Shown here piece after piece: positions 22,701 to 33,265 of a stretch of 64,000 nucleotides of DNA. A program made the position numbers and the translations under genes. The notes below the pieces were generated by a model that did not search any database, was not told the origin of the DNA, and was given only the letters and a program-made list of their open reading frames with translations. Within the stretch, counting starts at the first letter, position 1; every line of letters begins with the position of its first letter. The stretch is taken from contig JAETXT010000004.1 of the NCBI GenBank assembly GCA_019188255.1, positions 4,030,001-4,094,000 of the forward strand, written 5' to 3'. This stretch comes from Verticillium longisporum (Eukaryota; Ascomycota; Sordariomycetes; Glomerellales; Plectosphaerellaceae).

Positions 22701-22856
22701 GAGACCTGAAGAGCGAGGCTGTGAGCATGACATCTTCTTGGTATTTACCCAAAATTCAGCTTTGAAGAGACCTACCATAAAGTGGGCGAATGCCGCCTTG
22801 GCTTGGACTTGTATGGCGCATAGCAGCACTGCTGCCCAGACTCTGAAGAGTCCCAT
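19775..22856 (-). pseudogene. GH71 alpha-1,3-glucanase (mutanase) with two in-frame stops
   Basis: Exon 1 22856-22776, intron 22775-22706, exon 2 22705-19775. Read through, it is 1003 aa. A signal peptide (MGLFRVWAAVLLCAIQVQA) and the GH71 domain (PF03659) start AFAHFMVSNAVDYTESDW and include FFSFDYAGN, FFVPDWSSLGAKAA and LFSWAAWPWG. The domain also carries WIQIISWNDFGECHHV, with the conserved acidic residues. Four Cys-rich modules of the form GLCxFxCxxGYCP follow, then a Thr-rich segment and a Cys-rich tail as in some fungal chitinases. Codon 92 is TGA (22513-22511) inside the conserved GNGPWPKDD-type block. Codon 129 is TAG (22402-22400) in the FEGP..ASDW block. No in-frame intron removes them. 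An 847-codon frame stays open afterwards, so decay is recent or the stops are errors. An internal start at 22318 would lose the first catalytic strands. Confidence 0.8.
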
Positions 22857-24007
22857 TGAGTAGACACGCTATCAGGATTATCGAAAATAGTGGCGACGAG
22901 GATAGGAAGACAGAGGACCTCAGTCGAAAGACTGTGGATGAAGAGGTGCACAGATACCTTGTCCGTTCTTGGGGTCCTATTACATATTTAGACCCTCATG
23001 CATGTCCTTGAGAGAGGAGCAGAGACATCCCGGCAAAGAATTGCCATTCCTTCCTTGCTCCTGGGCCTCCGAGCCGGGCCGCTGCTGAACGCAAATATCT
23101 CCATTGCGACTCCATCAATCAACCCAGGGGTGAAGCAATTGAGTACCGGCCAAATGATGAGTAGCGGGGATGGTTGGACAAAAGTTCCTGTGGCTAGCAG
23201 GGTTTCTTGCAGAAGTCCCTGCAGCAAAATATTTGCAACGGTCCCCATTACAAGGTTTGTACAAAAGTTCCCGATACCTGGATAACACGGCAATGCCTTA
23301 TCAGGCTCAAACTTCGATCACGCATCCTTTCCACCAATTGTCTGCCCTACAACAACGGGCATCTGTCCCTCGACCGATTATCCGGCCGATACCCATCGAA
23401 CCGAACCAGAAGCCCTGTGGACCGGTTCATTGGAAGGATTTCCGGCGCCGGTACAGTACACATGCCATGCCTCAATAGGCAGTGATGCCGGCTGGCTGGA
23501 ATGAAGATGTTGGGATCTAGCTGCAGCACTAAGCAGCCGAGAAGATAGCCAGCAAATCTAATAGGACGATAATCTCCAACCCCAAATGCGCGAGGAGATG
23601 TATCACTGAGAGACCCGGCAAGACTTACGACCGAACTGCCCGTTATGGTACATGTCCCGTACTCTTCATTATATGTATGGTCTGGAGCAACATGCGTGAA
23701 TCGCGTCAACAGAAGACCCGACACTGGCCGGGCCCATCCTTGCCGTCATTCAGTGGTCCCCGCATGGCGAGAAGCGGAAGAGTTTGACTAAAGAGGCTTC
23801 AGCGTCGTTCAACGCCTGATAGTCACCGGCTACGGGTATGATTACGACGGCGACACCCTGGCTGTAGGCTCTGCCGGGACGGGACCAGGTCGGCCATGGC
23901 AGCGGCTCGGGATCCGGGCGCCAGAGAGAGCCCCAGACGCCGATACTGATCTGGACCGCTGGCTGGACCAGCAGGATGTCGACTACCAACAGACCTCAAA
24001 TGAACCC
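22857..24007. other. Intergenic region plus possible lost 5' part of the next gene
   Basis: The first part is the promoter side of the GH71 gene. From about 23792 to 24007 the frame of the following F-box/LRR-like gene stays open without an ATG and encodes acidic, protein-like sequence (LDRWLDQQDVDY). No F-box was found further upstream. Confidence 0.45.
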
Positions 24008-25645
24008 ATGGAGGTGGTGTACGAAAACGATCACAAGTGGCTACCCCTGGCTCAGCTCGTGGAGCAGATGCCTGCCTTGAACGACATTCTATACGGCTGT
24101 GATAACCAGATTCCACCCTGCCTGTTGGACCTAATCCATCGCAAGCTTTCGGGATGTAAGCTGCGAATGAGTACTTTCCGTCTGCGAAGTCTGTACGCCC
24201 CGTTTCTTGACGACCACGAGTACAGGCTCGTCACCTCGCCGAATCTGTACAGCATTCAATGCGTGCAGAAAGTTCGCTTGGGATCTCATCATGGAACTGA
24301 GTCGCAAGTCAGTACAGATGCATGCCTTCATGAGATCGAAGCCGCCGTGGCTGCCGTATCTGGGCTGGCACCTGGTGTCAAGCAGGCACGCCTCCTGTGC
24401 GACGGGGACTTTCGAGACAGTCAGTCCCAACCAGACTCCTTCTCCCTGCCTCGGGAAAAGATCATCCGACGTGTACAAGAGTCGACAAAACTGGCGCCGG
24501 GTTCGGTGGGCTCCTTACAATATCTGCAGCTGACAGATCTGACTGGGGACGGGTCATGCTTGTCGCAGCTCTTGCTGGGCTCGTCAAGGAACACTGACTT
24601 TTCGGTGCTGCGGGCGCTCAGGCTGGAGATGACCATCCCTACCAGAGCGCTTTGGGATCTAGACTTGAAATACTCTTTCCCAGCCCTGACCACATTCGTG
24701 CTGAGCATGTGGCCAGTCAAAGGCCAATCCCATGACGGCGAACCTGCAGTGGACTCCAGCGCCGCAAGCCCATTTGTGCAGAAGCTCGTTCGCCAAGGAT
24801 TAACTGTCCTTCAGCTTGACGGTTGGGACTATCGCTCCTCATCGCCAACTGCTATCCTCGGTCCGAGCCTCAAAGTCCTTCGACTTACCTCTCAGTCTCG
24901 GAGAGGCACCAGCGGTGCCCTGCTGCAAAAGGAGGTGGAGCAATTGGCAGAACTTTGCCCCTCGATCGAAGAACTGGCGCTACCAATTTGGCGCTCACAG
25001 GGAGATGCCAATGAGGTCGCTATGTACACCGCCCTGGGCCGACTTGGACGTTTGAGACGCCTTTCTTTGCTCCTCATGGTGTGGGTTCCTACACCAGGCT
25101 TGCCGTTGCCGCCCTCTTACAACGAATTCGAATCTCAAGAGCTTTCGTGCCTTGCGCCGTACCGTGTTGGTCACTTGCGAGACGCATTCATTAATGCGGC
25201 CATGGATGAGAAGCTGGCTCGGTCCATATTTCACACCATCGGAGCGAGAGACACGTCATCCCGCCCGTCCTTACAATGTCTTCAGCTTAAAGTAGCCGGA
25301 TGGCAAGAATTCAGTGGAAGGGACAGCATGGTCTTGGACAAGTACTTTTTACACATTGGCCTCTCGTGGCTGCTCAACTGGGACCCACGCGACACTCACC
25401 AAGACGAGCTCCTTGCACAAGAGCTAGGTACAGATGAACGCTTGGCAAATGCGGAGATGGACGACGAAAACTTCGCAGAGGACCATTGTGAGCTCAAGCC
25501 GGTTTATCGTTCATTGTGGCCACATGGCTCGCGAGACGAGGGGCCGCAGGGCGAAACCCCTGAAAGACTGTTGGAACCCGGTGTTCTAGAAGATGGGTGG
25601 AGGGGCGACTGGTATAGCTTACCGCTGCATTCAGATCATGCTTGA
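24008..25645 (+). CDS. F-box/LRR-like protein of unknown function, N terminus uncertain
   Basis: The 545-residue frame from ATG 24008 shows irregular leucine-rich segments (for example LQYLQLTDLTGDG, FSVLRALRLEM, LKVLRLTSQS, SIEELALPIW). It also has PLAQLVEQMPALNDILYGCDNQIPPCLL, which I associate with a large fungal family annotated as F-box domain proteins. In that family the F-box is N-terminal, but none is visible here. The frame continues upstream to a TAA at 23789 with plausible coding sequence and no ATG, so either a 5' exon was missed or the gene has lost its start. The acidic C-terminal tail ends LPLHSDHA. If functional, it could be a substrate adaptor of SCF ubiquitin ligases, which is inference. 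Confidence 0.65.
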   Translation: MEVVYENDHKWLPLAQLVEQMPALNDILYGCDNQIPPCLLDLIHRKLSGCKLRMSTFRLRSLYAPFLDDHEYRLVTSPNLYSIQCVQKVRLGSHHGTESQVSTDACLHEIEAAVAAVSGLAPGVKQARLLCDGDFRDSQSQPDSFSLPREKIIRRVQESTKLAPGSVGSLQYLQLTDLTGDGSCLSQLLLGSSRNTDFSVLRALRLEMTIPTRALWDLDLKYSFPALTTFVLSMWPVKGQSHDGEPAVDSSAASPFVQKLVRQGLTVLQLDGWDYRSSSPTAILGPSLKVLRLTSQSRRGTSGALLQKEVEQLAELCPSIEELALPIWRSQGDANEVAMYTALGRLGRLRRLSLLLMVWVPTPGLPLPPSYNEFESQELSCLAPYRVGHLRDAFINAAMDEKLARSIFHTIGARDTSSRPSLQCLQLKVAGWQEFSGRDSMVLDKYFLHIGLSWLLNWDPRDTHQDELLAQELGTDERLANAEMDDENFAEDHCELKPVYRSLWPHGSRDEGPQGETPERLLEPGVLEDGWRGDWYSLPLHSDHA

Positions 25646-26781
25646 GCGCTCAAGGTAGCCAGTTATTACTTCAAATCTTCGCCGTCACTCTTCTTTCAGA
25701 CGGTTCCCATTTTCAAGTCCAAATCGTGAGATCAAGCCAAACGCATGTAATCTCTAACGATGTCGTATCGACTTCGACCCCGCACTGACAGAATGCTACT
25801 TCACGCGCACTAAGGCGTGCACGTACCAATTGATCCTACGACCAAGGTGCTGTGATATTGGGCCGCATAGAAATCCTGTGTTGCGGTCAGACTGAATTGT
25901 GCACCCGGAGCTGCAAGTGCCTGTATTGCTGTGGTTTCGCTCTGGCGTGCATGAAGATTCAAACGGAGGGACCAAATCATTTCACGGTCTCGTTGACCAT
26001 TGACTGTTATTCAGTATCGTCCGTAATTTGAGCTTGGCTGAGGAGTATGTAGAAATCAGCCTCTCAAGCTTTGGCAGCTTCAGACCCTGCTCTGTTGTTG
26101 TCTGCATGATATGATACTGGATCAATGCTGACCACGCCGACGAAGCCAAGTTAATTCTTCGTGCAGAAGACGACCCTACTGATTTGAAACAGGCCTCATT
26201 ACACGACTTCGGCCAGCCTTGCCCAAATGGGAATGACCTCTCTCTCCCCCTTGACAGCCGAACGCCGGCCTTCCACGACGCCAAACTCCAACGTCTTGCC
26301 ATCGGCTATTAGTCCGAGTGAACGCGTGTCGCTGGGTACGCCCCACCCATGACGGCAACGCCGAGTCAGTGGATTGACTGTACTGACCCCGAATCCCTGG
26401 TCCTCGACCAAGAAATCGGACTGAAGCCGACATACCTAGGCCAGGTTTACCACGATTTAAAAGAATTGTCTAAAAGCTAAGAGCCAATTGCCACCCAGCA
26501 TAGCCACGCGAGCTGACTGGGGTGCCTACAGAAACAAGTCTAATGCCGCTCGCGAGCAAGACTGACGGGCGGAGTAATGATTATCAGATGGTAGATGTGC
26601 CGAGCGAGCTTAATTGGATTTCAGTTCGTGGAATAGCGTTGTGGAAGCCTTGACTCGACTGGATTGAGAATCTGCACTTGTATAAGACGGCTCGGTCTGC
26701 TCGGCTGGTTGGAGCGACACAAGAATCTTGGCCATGTAGGAGTCTCTCTCCCACACACGCACACGCACACATTCCTTTACC
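25646..26781. other. Intergenic region with the GMC oxidoreductase promoter
   Basis: Mostly featureless. A TATA box lies at 26681-26686, followed by a CT/CA-rich leader (CACACACGCACACGCACACA at 26752-26771) immediately before ATG 26782. Confidence 0.5.
26681..26686 (+). promoter_or_regulatory. TATA box of the GMC oxidoreductase gene
   Basis: TATAAG stands 96 bp before the ATG and is followed by a pyrimidine- and CA-rich leader, the usual layout of a well-expressed fungal gene. Confidence 0.5.
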
Positions 26782-28452
26782 ATGCACTTCTCATCTATTG
26801 TGCTCGGCCTCGCCCTTGGCCTCGTCGGTGAGGGGGCCGCCCGACCCAGCCAGGACAAGTACGACTACATTGTCGTCGGTGGTGGCCCTGCTGGCATCAT
26901 CACCGCCGAGCGTTTGGCGGAGACCAATAAGAAGGTCCTTCTACTCGAGCGCGGCCAGGGACCGACTGTTGAGACTGGAGCTACGAACTCACTCGTATGG
27001 AACGACACCATCACCGCCGTCGACGTTCCCGCCCTGGCCCCCGTCATTCCTCCCTGGTACATGTGTGAGGACACCCCTGGGTCCGCAGCCTGCGTCCTCG
27101 GTGGTGGTACATCCATCAACTTTCTCGTCTTTGTGGACCCTCCTGCACACGACTTTGAAAACTGGCCTCGCGGCTGGAAGTGGCCCAACGTCGCGCCTGC
27201 TGCCGCCAGGCTCTACGAACGTAATCCCGGTAGCACGCTCCCATCTGGAGATGGTCAGCGCTATGACCAGGGTCTCTACTCGACCATGCTACCTTCCTCA
27301 ACAATCTCGGCTGGAAGTCTGTCGATATGATCGAAGAGCCTGACAAGAAGCACAAGGCGTACAGCTACCCCTCGTGGAACATCAAAGACTCCAAGCGCGC
27401 CGGCCCGGTCCGCACCTATCTCCCCAAGGCGCTGGAGTACGACAACTTCACGCTCCGACTCGGCGTCAAGGTCAACCGCCTCATCCGCAAGGGAAGCCGC
27501 GTGACTGGCGTAGAGGTTGAGAACAACGGCAAGATTGAGACTATCGGTCTCGCCTCTAAGGGCAGGGTGGTCCTCGCTGCTGGCGCCTTGTCCACGCCCA
27601 GGATTCTCTTCCATTCGGGCATCGGCCCGACCAAGCAGATCGAGGCCGCGAAGAAGTCTGGCGTCAAAGTCCCTTCCAAGAAGGACTGGATCAAACTCCC
27701 TGTTGGCCAGAACCTGAAAGATCACCCCATCTTCGCCATCACCGCCCAAACTGACGGCAACTGGGGCGCTCTTGATCTTGCTAGCGTTGCGAATGGTTCC
27801 GATACCACTAACACTCAGCTTTACGAGGGCAGCGGCTCTGGCGTACTGTCTCAGGGCCGCCACCGTCTGATTTTCTTCACGTCGAGTGTCGGTAGTGACG
27901 GGATTACCCGCTACTTCCAGGGCTCTTGTGCCGCCTCCGGCAACGGCACTGTCGCTATCACTAGTTACATGACCCATGGTCTTACGTCGACTGGTGTCTT
28001 TGGCCTCCTGAATAACGGCACCGGCGTCTTTGAGCAGTCTGCGTACCTGCAGACGGATGCCGACAGGGAGTCGGCCACCGAGTTTGTGCAGAGCATGGTC
28101 GACGCCATTTCTGCCCCCGCCTCGGGATTCTCTCTTCGGACGAACACAAACACCACTGCCATCTTGAATACGCTGAGGAGTGGCAATCACTACACTGGCA
28201 CGGCGCGCATGGGGTCCGACGACGGTCGCAAGGGCGGCAAGGCAGTCGTGGACACGAACATCAAGGTGTATAGCGTAGACAACCTCGTGAGTGCCTTGTC
28301 TTATTGATAAGATTCGTTTGTTTGTATGCTAACAATCCGCAGTTCGTCACAGATGCAAGCATTCACCCGACCTTCCCACTGGAAACACCCAGGCCATAGT
28401 CATGGTTGCCGCAGAAGCGGCAGTAGCTAGGATCATTGCGTACCGGGGCTGA
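26782..28452 (+). pseudogene. GMC oxidoreductase (cellobiose-dehydrogenase flavodomain-like), two frameshifts
   Basis: A secreted FAD enzyme oxidising an alcohol or sugar. A signal peptide (MHFSSIVLGLALGLVGEGAA) is followed by the FAD motif YDYIVVGGGPAGIITAERL, the GMC signature CVLGGGTSINFLVF, and GRVVLAAGALSTPRILFHSG. The C terminus has NHYTGTARMG (active-site His) and, after a 28287-28342 intron, FVTDASIHP...TGN. The flavin-domain of cellobiose dehydrogenase is the closest family I recognise; no cytochrome domain is present. Two -1 shifts interrupt it: near 27288 (after DQGLYSTM, where TFLNNLGWKSVDM resumes one frame back) and near 28368 (after SIHP). Both are repaired by one extra base. 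Repaired length is about 540 aa, normal for the flavodomain alone. It is either broken or mis-assembled. Confidence 0.82.
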
Positions 28453-28456
28453 AGTA

Positions 28457-28478
28457 GGGGTGAGTAGTACTGCACCCC
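28457..28478 (+). terminator. Short hairpin just after the GMC gene
   Basis: GGGGTG and CACCCC form a 6-bp GC stem around a 10-nt loop, 5 bp after the GMC stop codon. It may be chance or a 3'-end structure. Fungal transcripts do not use bacterial-style terminators. Confidence 0.25.
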
Positions 28479-28485
28479 GACTAAA

Positions 28486-29180
28486 TAAGTTAAATATAGG
28501 TATCGGATTTAATTATTTAGTCCGCTGGATTCGATAGATTTAGTTATTTAATCCTATTTATAAATATCTAATTTATTTAATTAATAATAAAGCTATTATA
28601 ATAGTTATTAGCCTACCTAAGACCTAGATTCTATAATATTAAGACGATTTACTATTATCGAGCCTTAATATAACCCTCTTAGCTAAATTACTCCTCGACG
28701 AAGCTAGTTATTAAAGTATTAAAGCTCTTCTAATATATTTAAAGCTATTCCTAACCTCTATAATATTAGAATTAGCTTCGAAAAGCTAAATGCCCTCTTA
28801 TAATCTACTAATATCGTAGATATTATTAAGATATTAAGGGCGAACTTATTAATAATAGGATATACCTCTTAATAGCTTAATTATTAAATAATAAGGTCCT
28901 TAATAATAGAGTCCTATAAGAGATTAAGGCTAAGATATTTATTAAGCTTAGAATTAAGTACTAGAACTCTCTAATACTTATTCTATATTTAGTTATCGAA
29001 GCTCGTTAGGGGCGCTATAGGCTAAAGGTCCTATAGCTATTTAAAGCTACTTTAGCTATAGTCTCTTTAAAGATTCAAGGAGGATATAGAAGGAGAGTAA
29101 TATTAATACTCCTACTATTAATAGAGGCCCTATTATATATAATAAAGCTATATAAGCTATTCTAAGCTTAATTATTATAT
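28486..29180. mobile_element. AT-rich RIP-mutated relic, probably of a transposon
   Basis: The base composition changes sharply from GC-rich coding DNA to about 70% AT. Between 28561 and 29180 I count a single TG (near 28790) and a single CA (near 29075) before the edge sequence, while TA is everywhere. CpA/TpG loss is the mark of repeat-induced point mutation acting on duplicated DNA in Pezizomycotina. No coding frame survives, so the original element cannot be named. No terminal repeats were recognised. Confidence 0.8.
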
Positions 29181-29253
29181 TTGTGCATGCTTGGCTGTCG
29201 GGAGGGGCCGATCTGGGGAGCGCCTTCCCAGCATGGCGTGCCTGGTTGCTCGT

Positions 29254-29287
29254 CGGCGCGAGCCCGACTTCGGCGCGAGCCCGACTT
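29254..29287 (+). repeat. 17-bp direct duplication at the edge of the RIP island
   Basis: The unit CGGCGCGAGCCCGACTT occurs twice in tandem, followed by a partial third start (CGGCGC). It lies in the GC-rich segment directly next to the AT-rich island, unlike the island itself in composition. Confidence 0.85.
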
Positions 29288-29678
29288 CGGCGCTGGGTAT
29301 GGCGTGCTAGGGACAAATATGGCTGCACACTGTACAGGTGCCCCTGAAGAGCCCCCTAAGCACACAGTCCGCTTCGACTACCACACAGTCCGCATACCAC
29401 CCGATGTCGCCCCCCAGCGATGAGCTTCACGACTCGTCTGGCACCTTGATCATCTGAGAGTGCCTCGCCATTGAAACCATCGTCTGGCTCATGATCTTAC
29501 GACCACTCATGATATTTCATTTGCTCTGCCCTTCACTCTTTTACGATTTCTTCAATGACGACATATGAGGCGTGTGCTACGTAAACCCCGCATCATCTGG
29601 GACAGTATATCAGTCCCAAGAAGAGCTACATTCTCAAGTTGGAGATTGGCTCGAGCGGCTTCTTCCCTTCACACCACC

Positions 29679-31216
29679 ATGTCACCCCATCGGCTCGAAA
29701 CTAAGCTGAATGTGAGCCGCGTCGCCGTCATTGGAGCGGGCGCCAGCGGCCTGGCAGCTGCAAAGTACCTACTCGCTGAGGAGAAGTTCTCCGAGGTCCG
29801 CATATTCGATCAGAGGGATGCAATTGGCGGCACGTGGACGTACAGTCCTCTGTCTGTCATTGATCATGATTTCACGGTTCCCCGGACGTCCCCTTCGAGA
29901 CGGCCAGATACGGCCATCAGGACGGATGACAGTGCGAGCCCTCAGTTCGTCTCGCCGGTCTACGACTTTCTCGAGACAAATATCCCCCATTCTCTCATGA
30001 ATTACACCGACCTGGAATTCGCCCAAGGCTCGTCCCTCTTTCCCGAGCATGCCGTCGTCAAGCGCTATCTCGAAGAGTATGGCAAGGGCCTGACGCCGCA
30101 CCTGTCTCTGTCGACCCAGATACTCGGCGTTTCCAAGACGGACAAGGACGGTGCGCCTGTCTGGGAGGTTGAGACGCTCGACCTCAAGACTGAGGAGATT
30201 AAGCGCTCCGAATTCGACGCCGTCATGGTCGCGAGCGGCCACTATAACGATCCCTTTATCCCGGAGATCAAGGGGTTGGCAGAGTACAACGCCGCCCATC
30301 CCGGCGCCATTTCCCACTCCAAGTTTTACCGAAACCAGCTACAGTTCGGGGGCAAGGTGTGTGCTCTCTACCGCTGTTCCCTGTTGGTTTATTTTGAGGA
30401 ACAAGTACTGACGGCCCCCAGAAAGTCGTCATTGTCGGCAACTCAGCCTCTGGCATCGACCTCAGCGCCCAGATTGCGACCGTCTGCCAGCACCCCGTGC
30501 TCGTGTCCGTCAAGACGGAGCTCAAGACGGCCGAGGACGAGGCCGAGGGCGCCATCCTCAAGCTCGTGCCCGAGATTACCGAGTTCGTCCCCGAGACGCG
30601 CAGCGTCCGCTTCACCAACGGCGACGTCGAGAACGACATCGACTCGGTCGTCTTCTGTACGGGCTACTTCTACAGCTTCCCCTTCCTGCGGGCGCTGTCG
30701 CCGCCGGTCATCACCGACGGGTCGTATGCGCGAAACCTGTATGAGCACGTGCTCTACATTGACGATCCGACACTGGCGTTCGTCGGCATCCCGCAGCGCA
30801 TCGTGCCGTTTCCCATCGCCGAGGCGCAGACGGCGTGGGTTGCGAGGCTGTGGGCGGGACGCCTGGCCGTGCCGCCCACTGAGGAGATGAGAGAGTGGGA
30901 GGCACAGGCGCTGGCGGAGGCGGGTGGTGGGGGCAAGGCGATTCACACAATGCTGTTTCCCAAGGATGTGGACTACCTGAACAAGCTGCACGAGCAGTCG
31001 CTGTCGGCGACGACGGTCGAAGGGCTGGAGAACGACGGCAAGGGAAAGCTGCCGCCATACTGGGGCCCAGAGAAGAGGTGGACAAGGGAGAGGGTGCCGC
31101 TGATCAAGGTGGCCTCAAGACTACAGGGCGAGCGACGGCATGAGATTAAGACATTAGCCGAGCTCGGCTTCGACTTTGAGGCAAGCCAGAAGAGCCAGGT
31201 CAACGACCTTGCCTAA
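29679..31216 (+). CDS. FAD/NADPH monooxygenase, FMO-like
   Basis: Two exons: 29679-30356 and 30422-31216, both phase 0, giving 490 aa. It is a flavin-containing monooxygenase that would oxygenate a soft nucleophile (N or S). The FAD fold is VAVIGAGASGLAAAKYL near the N terminus. The FMO-identifying region is HPGAISHSKFYRN. The NADPH fold is KVVIVGNSASGIDLSAQI at the start of exon 2, and the late motif is VVFCTGYFYSFPFL. ATG 29679 (CACCACCATG) has the best context and starts ten or so residues before the FAD motif. An earlier in-frame ATG at 29565 would add 38 Arg-rich residues that could act as a mitochondrial presequence. The C terminus is charged, with no membrane anchor. It resembles yeast Fmo1-type enzymes more than Baeyer-Villiger types. 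Confidence 0.88.
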
Positions 31217-31673
31217 GTAGCGATTAGGCTCAATTGCAACAGAGGTTTTCAGCGGTAAACGACTCGCATCTCGCAATGGCTCCATGTACGTTCTTCTTGA
31301 TTCTCCACCATCTAGATAGAGCGTTCTCATTCTGCTTCAGCGTCAGAAGATCCATACGCTGGACTAACCACAAAAGACCAAAAAGGCAAAAATAGAGCTG
31401 CGTCATCATCAACCCACTCTCTGACAAATGCACAACAACGATGGCAACATGGATCGAATCGGATCAATTGGCTAGTAGCGCCACTTGAAGGCTCCGTTTG
31501 CTCCGAACTCGTTTCTAGGCTGAGGTGAGATGCCGCGCTTGGCATACTCGGAATTCAACCCTCTCCAAACGGTTTCTCCTCTTCTTCTTCCTCGTCTGTC
31601 ACTCATCAACTTGTGCTATTTTCGAGCCATTTTAGGCAATTTGGCTCTTGCCGTAAGCCTCCAGGTTGTCAAG
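31217..31673. other. Intergenic region, FMO to HGSNAT-like gene
   Basis: 457 bp containing the FMO 3' flank and a CT-rich leader (31568-31595) before ATG 31674. Nothing else seen. Confidence 0.5.
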
Positions 31674-33265
31674 ATGGCCTCGACAGCCTCTTCAGCGCCG
31701 CTTCACCCTGATGATCACCCCCAGGAAACAGCCTTTGAAGACATTGGCGACAATGACGACGCGAGCGAAATCACAACCTCATCATATGAAAGCCCCGCGC
31801 GCCGCGCCCTCGCTGACATTGAATGTCGCTCGTACGGCTCAGTACAGCGCAGCCTCAGCTTCAAGCTGCCAGCCGCGACAGCCTCGGCGCGTGCCATTGC
31901 GCCCGATCTCGTGCGAGGCCTCCTCATGGCCTTCATGGCCATCGACCACAACACCATGGCCCTGGGCGCCTGGCAGCACGGCACCGGTCGCGTGACGAGG
32001 AGGATGGCGTCGTTGTGCATCAGTGGAATTATCGCATCGCCTACGCCATGCGCACCCTCGCCCATTTCTGCGCGCCTGGGTTCACTTTCTTGCTGGGCAT
32101 GGGCATCGTGTACTTTGGCCGGTCGAGGACGAAGCTCGGATGGGCTGCCAGCCGAATGGTTCGGCATTTCCTTGTCAGGGCCGTCGTTTTGACGCTCGTA
32201 TCAATGGCCATGGGGGGCATCATCACGAGGGGCGCCGTGTGGGTTTTCAACATCATCCTGATCGCGCTGGCCGTGGATTATTTTCTGGTAGGCGTGCTGT
32301 GGGTTGGACTCTCGTATACCGAACTGGCTCTTGCGACTCTCCTATCCCGGTGGATTCCCGACGACGAAGCCGAGGCACCTCTTCTCGTCAACAACCGCGA
32401 CGAGACGCTCTCTGAGAAGCCCTCATCCCGCGCCGAGAGCATTTCGTGGACGTTTCACAACATTATCCTTCTGGTTCTGACGGCTGTCACTATCTGGTGG
32501 AACATGTGGATGTCCCCAACTCACGGCTACTGCCTTCCCGAAGGCGCCCCTGAGCCCAAGGGCAGCCTCTTCCTCCGCTTCTGGTTCTACCAAGTCATGA
32601 CCATGCAGTTCCCCGGTATCGTCTCCGGCTTCCCGCCCCTCGCCTGGATCTCCTTTGCCATCCTCGGCGTCCTCTACGGCCGCCTGATCCTGCGCCGCTC
32701 CTGGTCAGCCACGACCGTCGCTTGCGCCAACCTCGCCGCCGCCCTTGCCTTCTCCGTCCTCTTCGTTCTGACGCGCGTCCTGCGCTTCGGCAACCTGTCC
32801 GAGAACTGCCTCCAGACGAGCGACCAGATTGCGCACCCGCAAACGAACCCATACCTGGCCTCCGTGGCCTCCTTCTTCTATGTTGTCAAGTACCCACCCG
32901 ACGTTGCCTTCTTTGCCTTCACCCTCGCCGGCACGTTCCTCCTCCTCGCCATCTTCACGGCAGTCCCCGCGTCTTTCGCGACGCGCTACTTCAAGGTCCT
33001 GCTCGTCTTTGGCACGTCGGCCCTGTTTTTCTACGTAACGCACATGTTCCTGCTCTTCGCCTTCGGAGGCATCCTCGTGGCACTCTTCGGGTACGAGACG
33101 GACTACAAGGACCCGATGGGGGAGGGGCCCGGGAAGGGAATTGACAATGTGTGGGTGTTCTTTGGCAACTGGGCAGCTGTGTTGTTTGTGCTGTATTTTG
33201 CCTGTAAGAGGTACAGCGCATTCAAGAGGACCAAGGGGCCTGATTCGATTTGGAAGTTCTTCTAG
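31674..33265 (+). pseudogene. HGSNAT/DUF1624-type multi-pass membrane protein, one frameshift
   Basis: A polytopic membrane protein of the heparan-alpha-glucosaminide N-acetyltransferase catalytic-domain group (PF07786). About 80 polar N-terminal residues precede APDLVRGLLMAFMAIDHNTMALG, which holds the conserved LRG...DH pair. About nine or ten hydrophobic segments follow, including FCAPGFTFLLGMGIVYF, VFFGNWAAVLFVLYFA and LVFGTSALFFYVTHMFLL. The first 108 codons (frame from 31674) and the remaining 420 (frame ending 33265) are joined by a -1 shift near 31996: after HGTGRVT, EEDGVVVHQWNYRIAYAMRT continues one frame back. No intron of usable size fits. Restored length is about 530 aa. Function in fungi is unknown; trans-membrane acyl transfer is the family theme. 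Confidence 0.78.

Larger units (their letters stand above)
28453..29678. other. Intergenic region containing the RIP-type AT-rich island
   Basis: Begins with a small hairpin (28457-28478), continues as the AT-rich island (28486-29180), then returns abruptly to GC-rich DNA with short direct repeats, and ends with the monooxygenase leader. Confidence 0.6.

Noticed and set aside
27276..28190. 304-codon minus-strand frame inside the GMC gene
   Set aside because: The plus strand carries all GMC motifs; the reverse frame has no domain.
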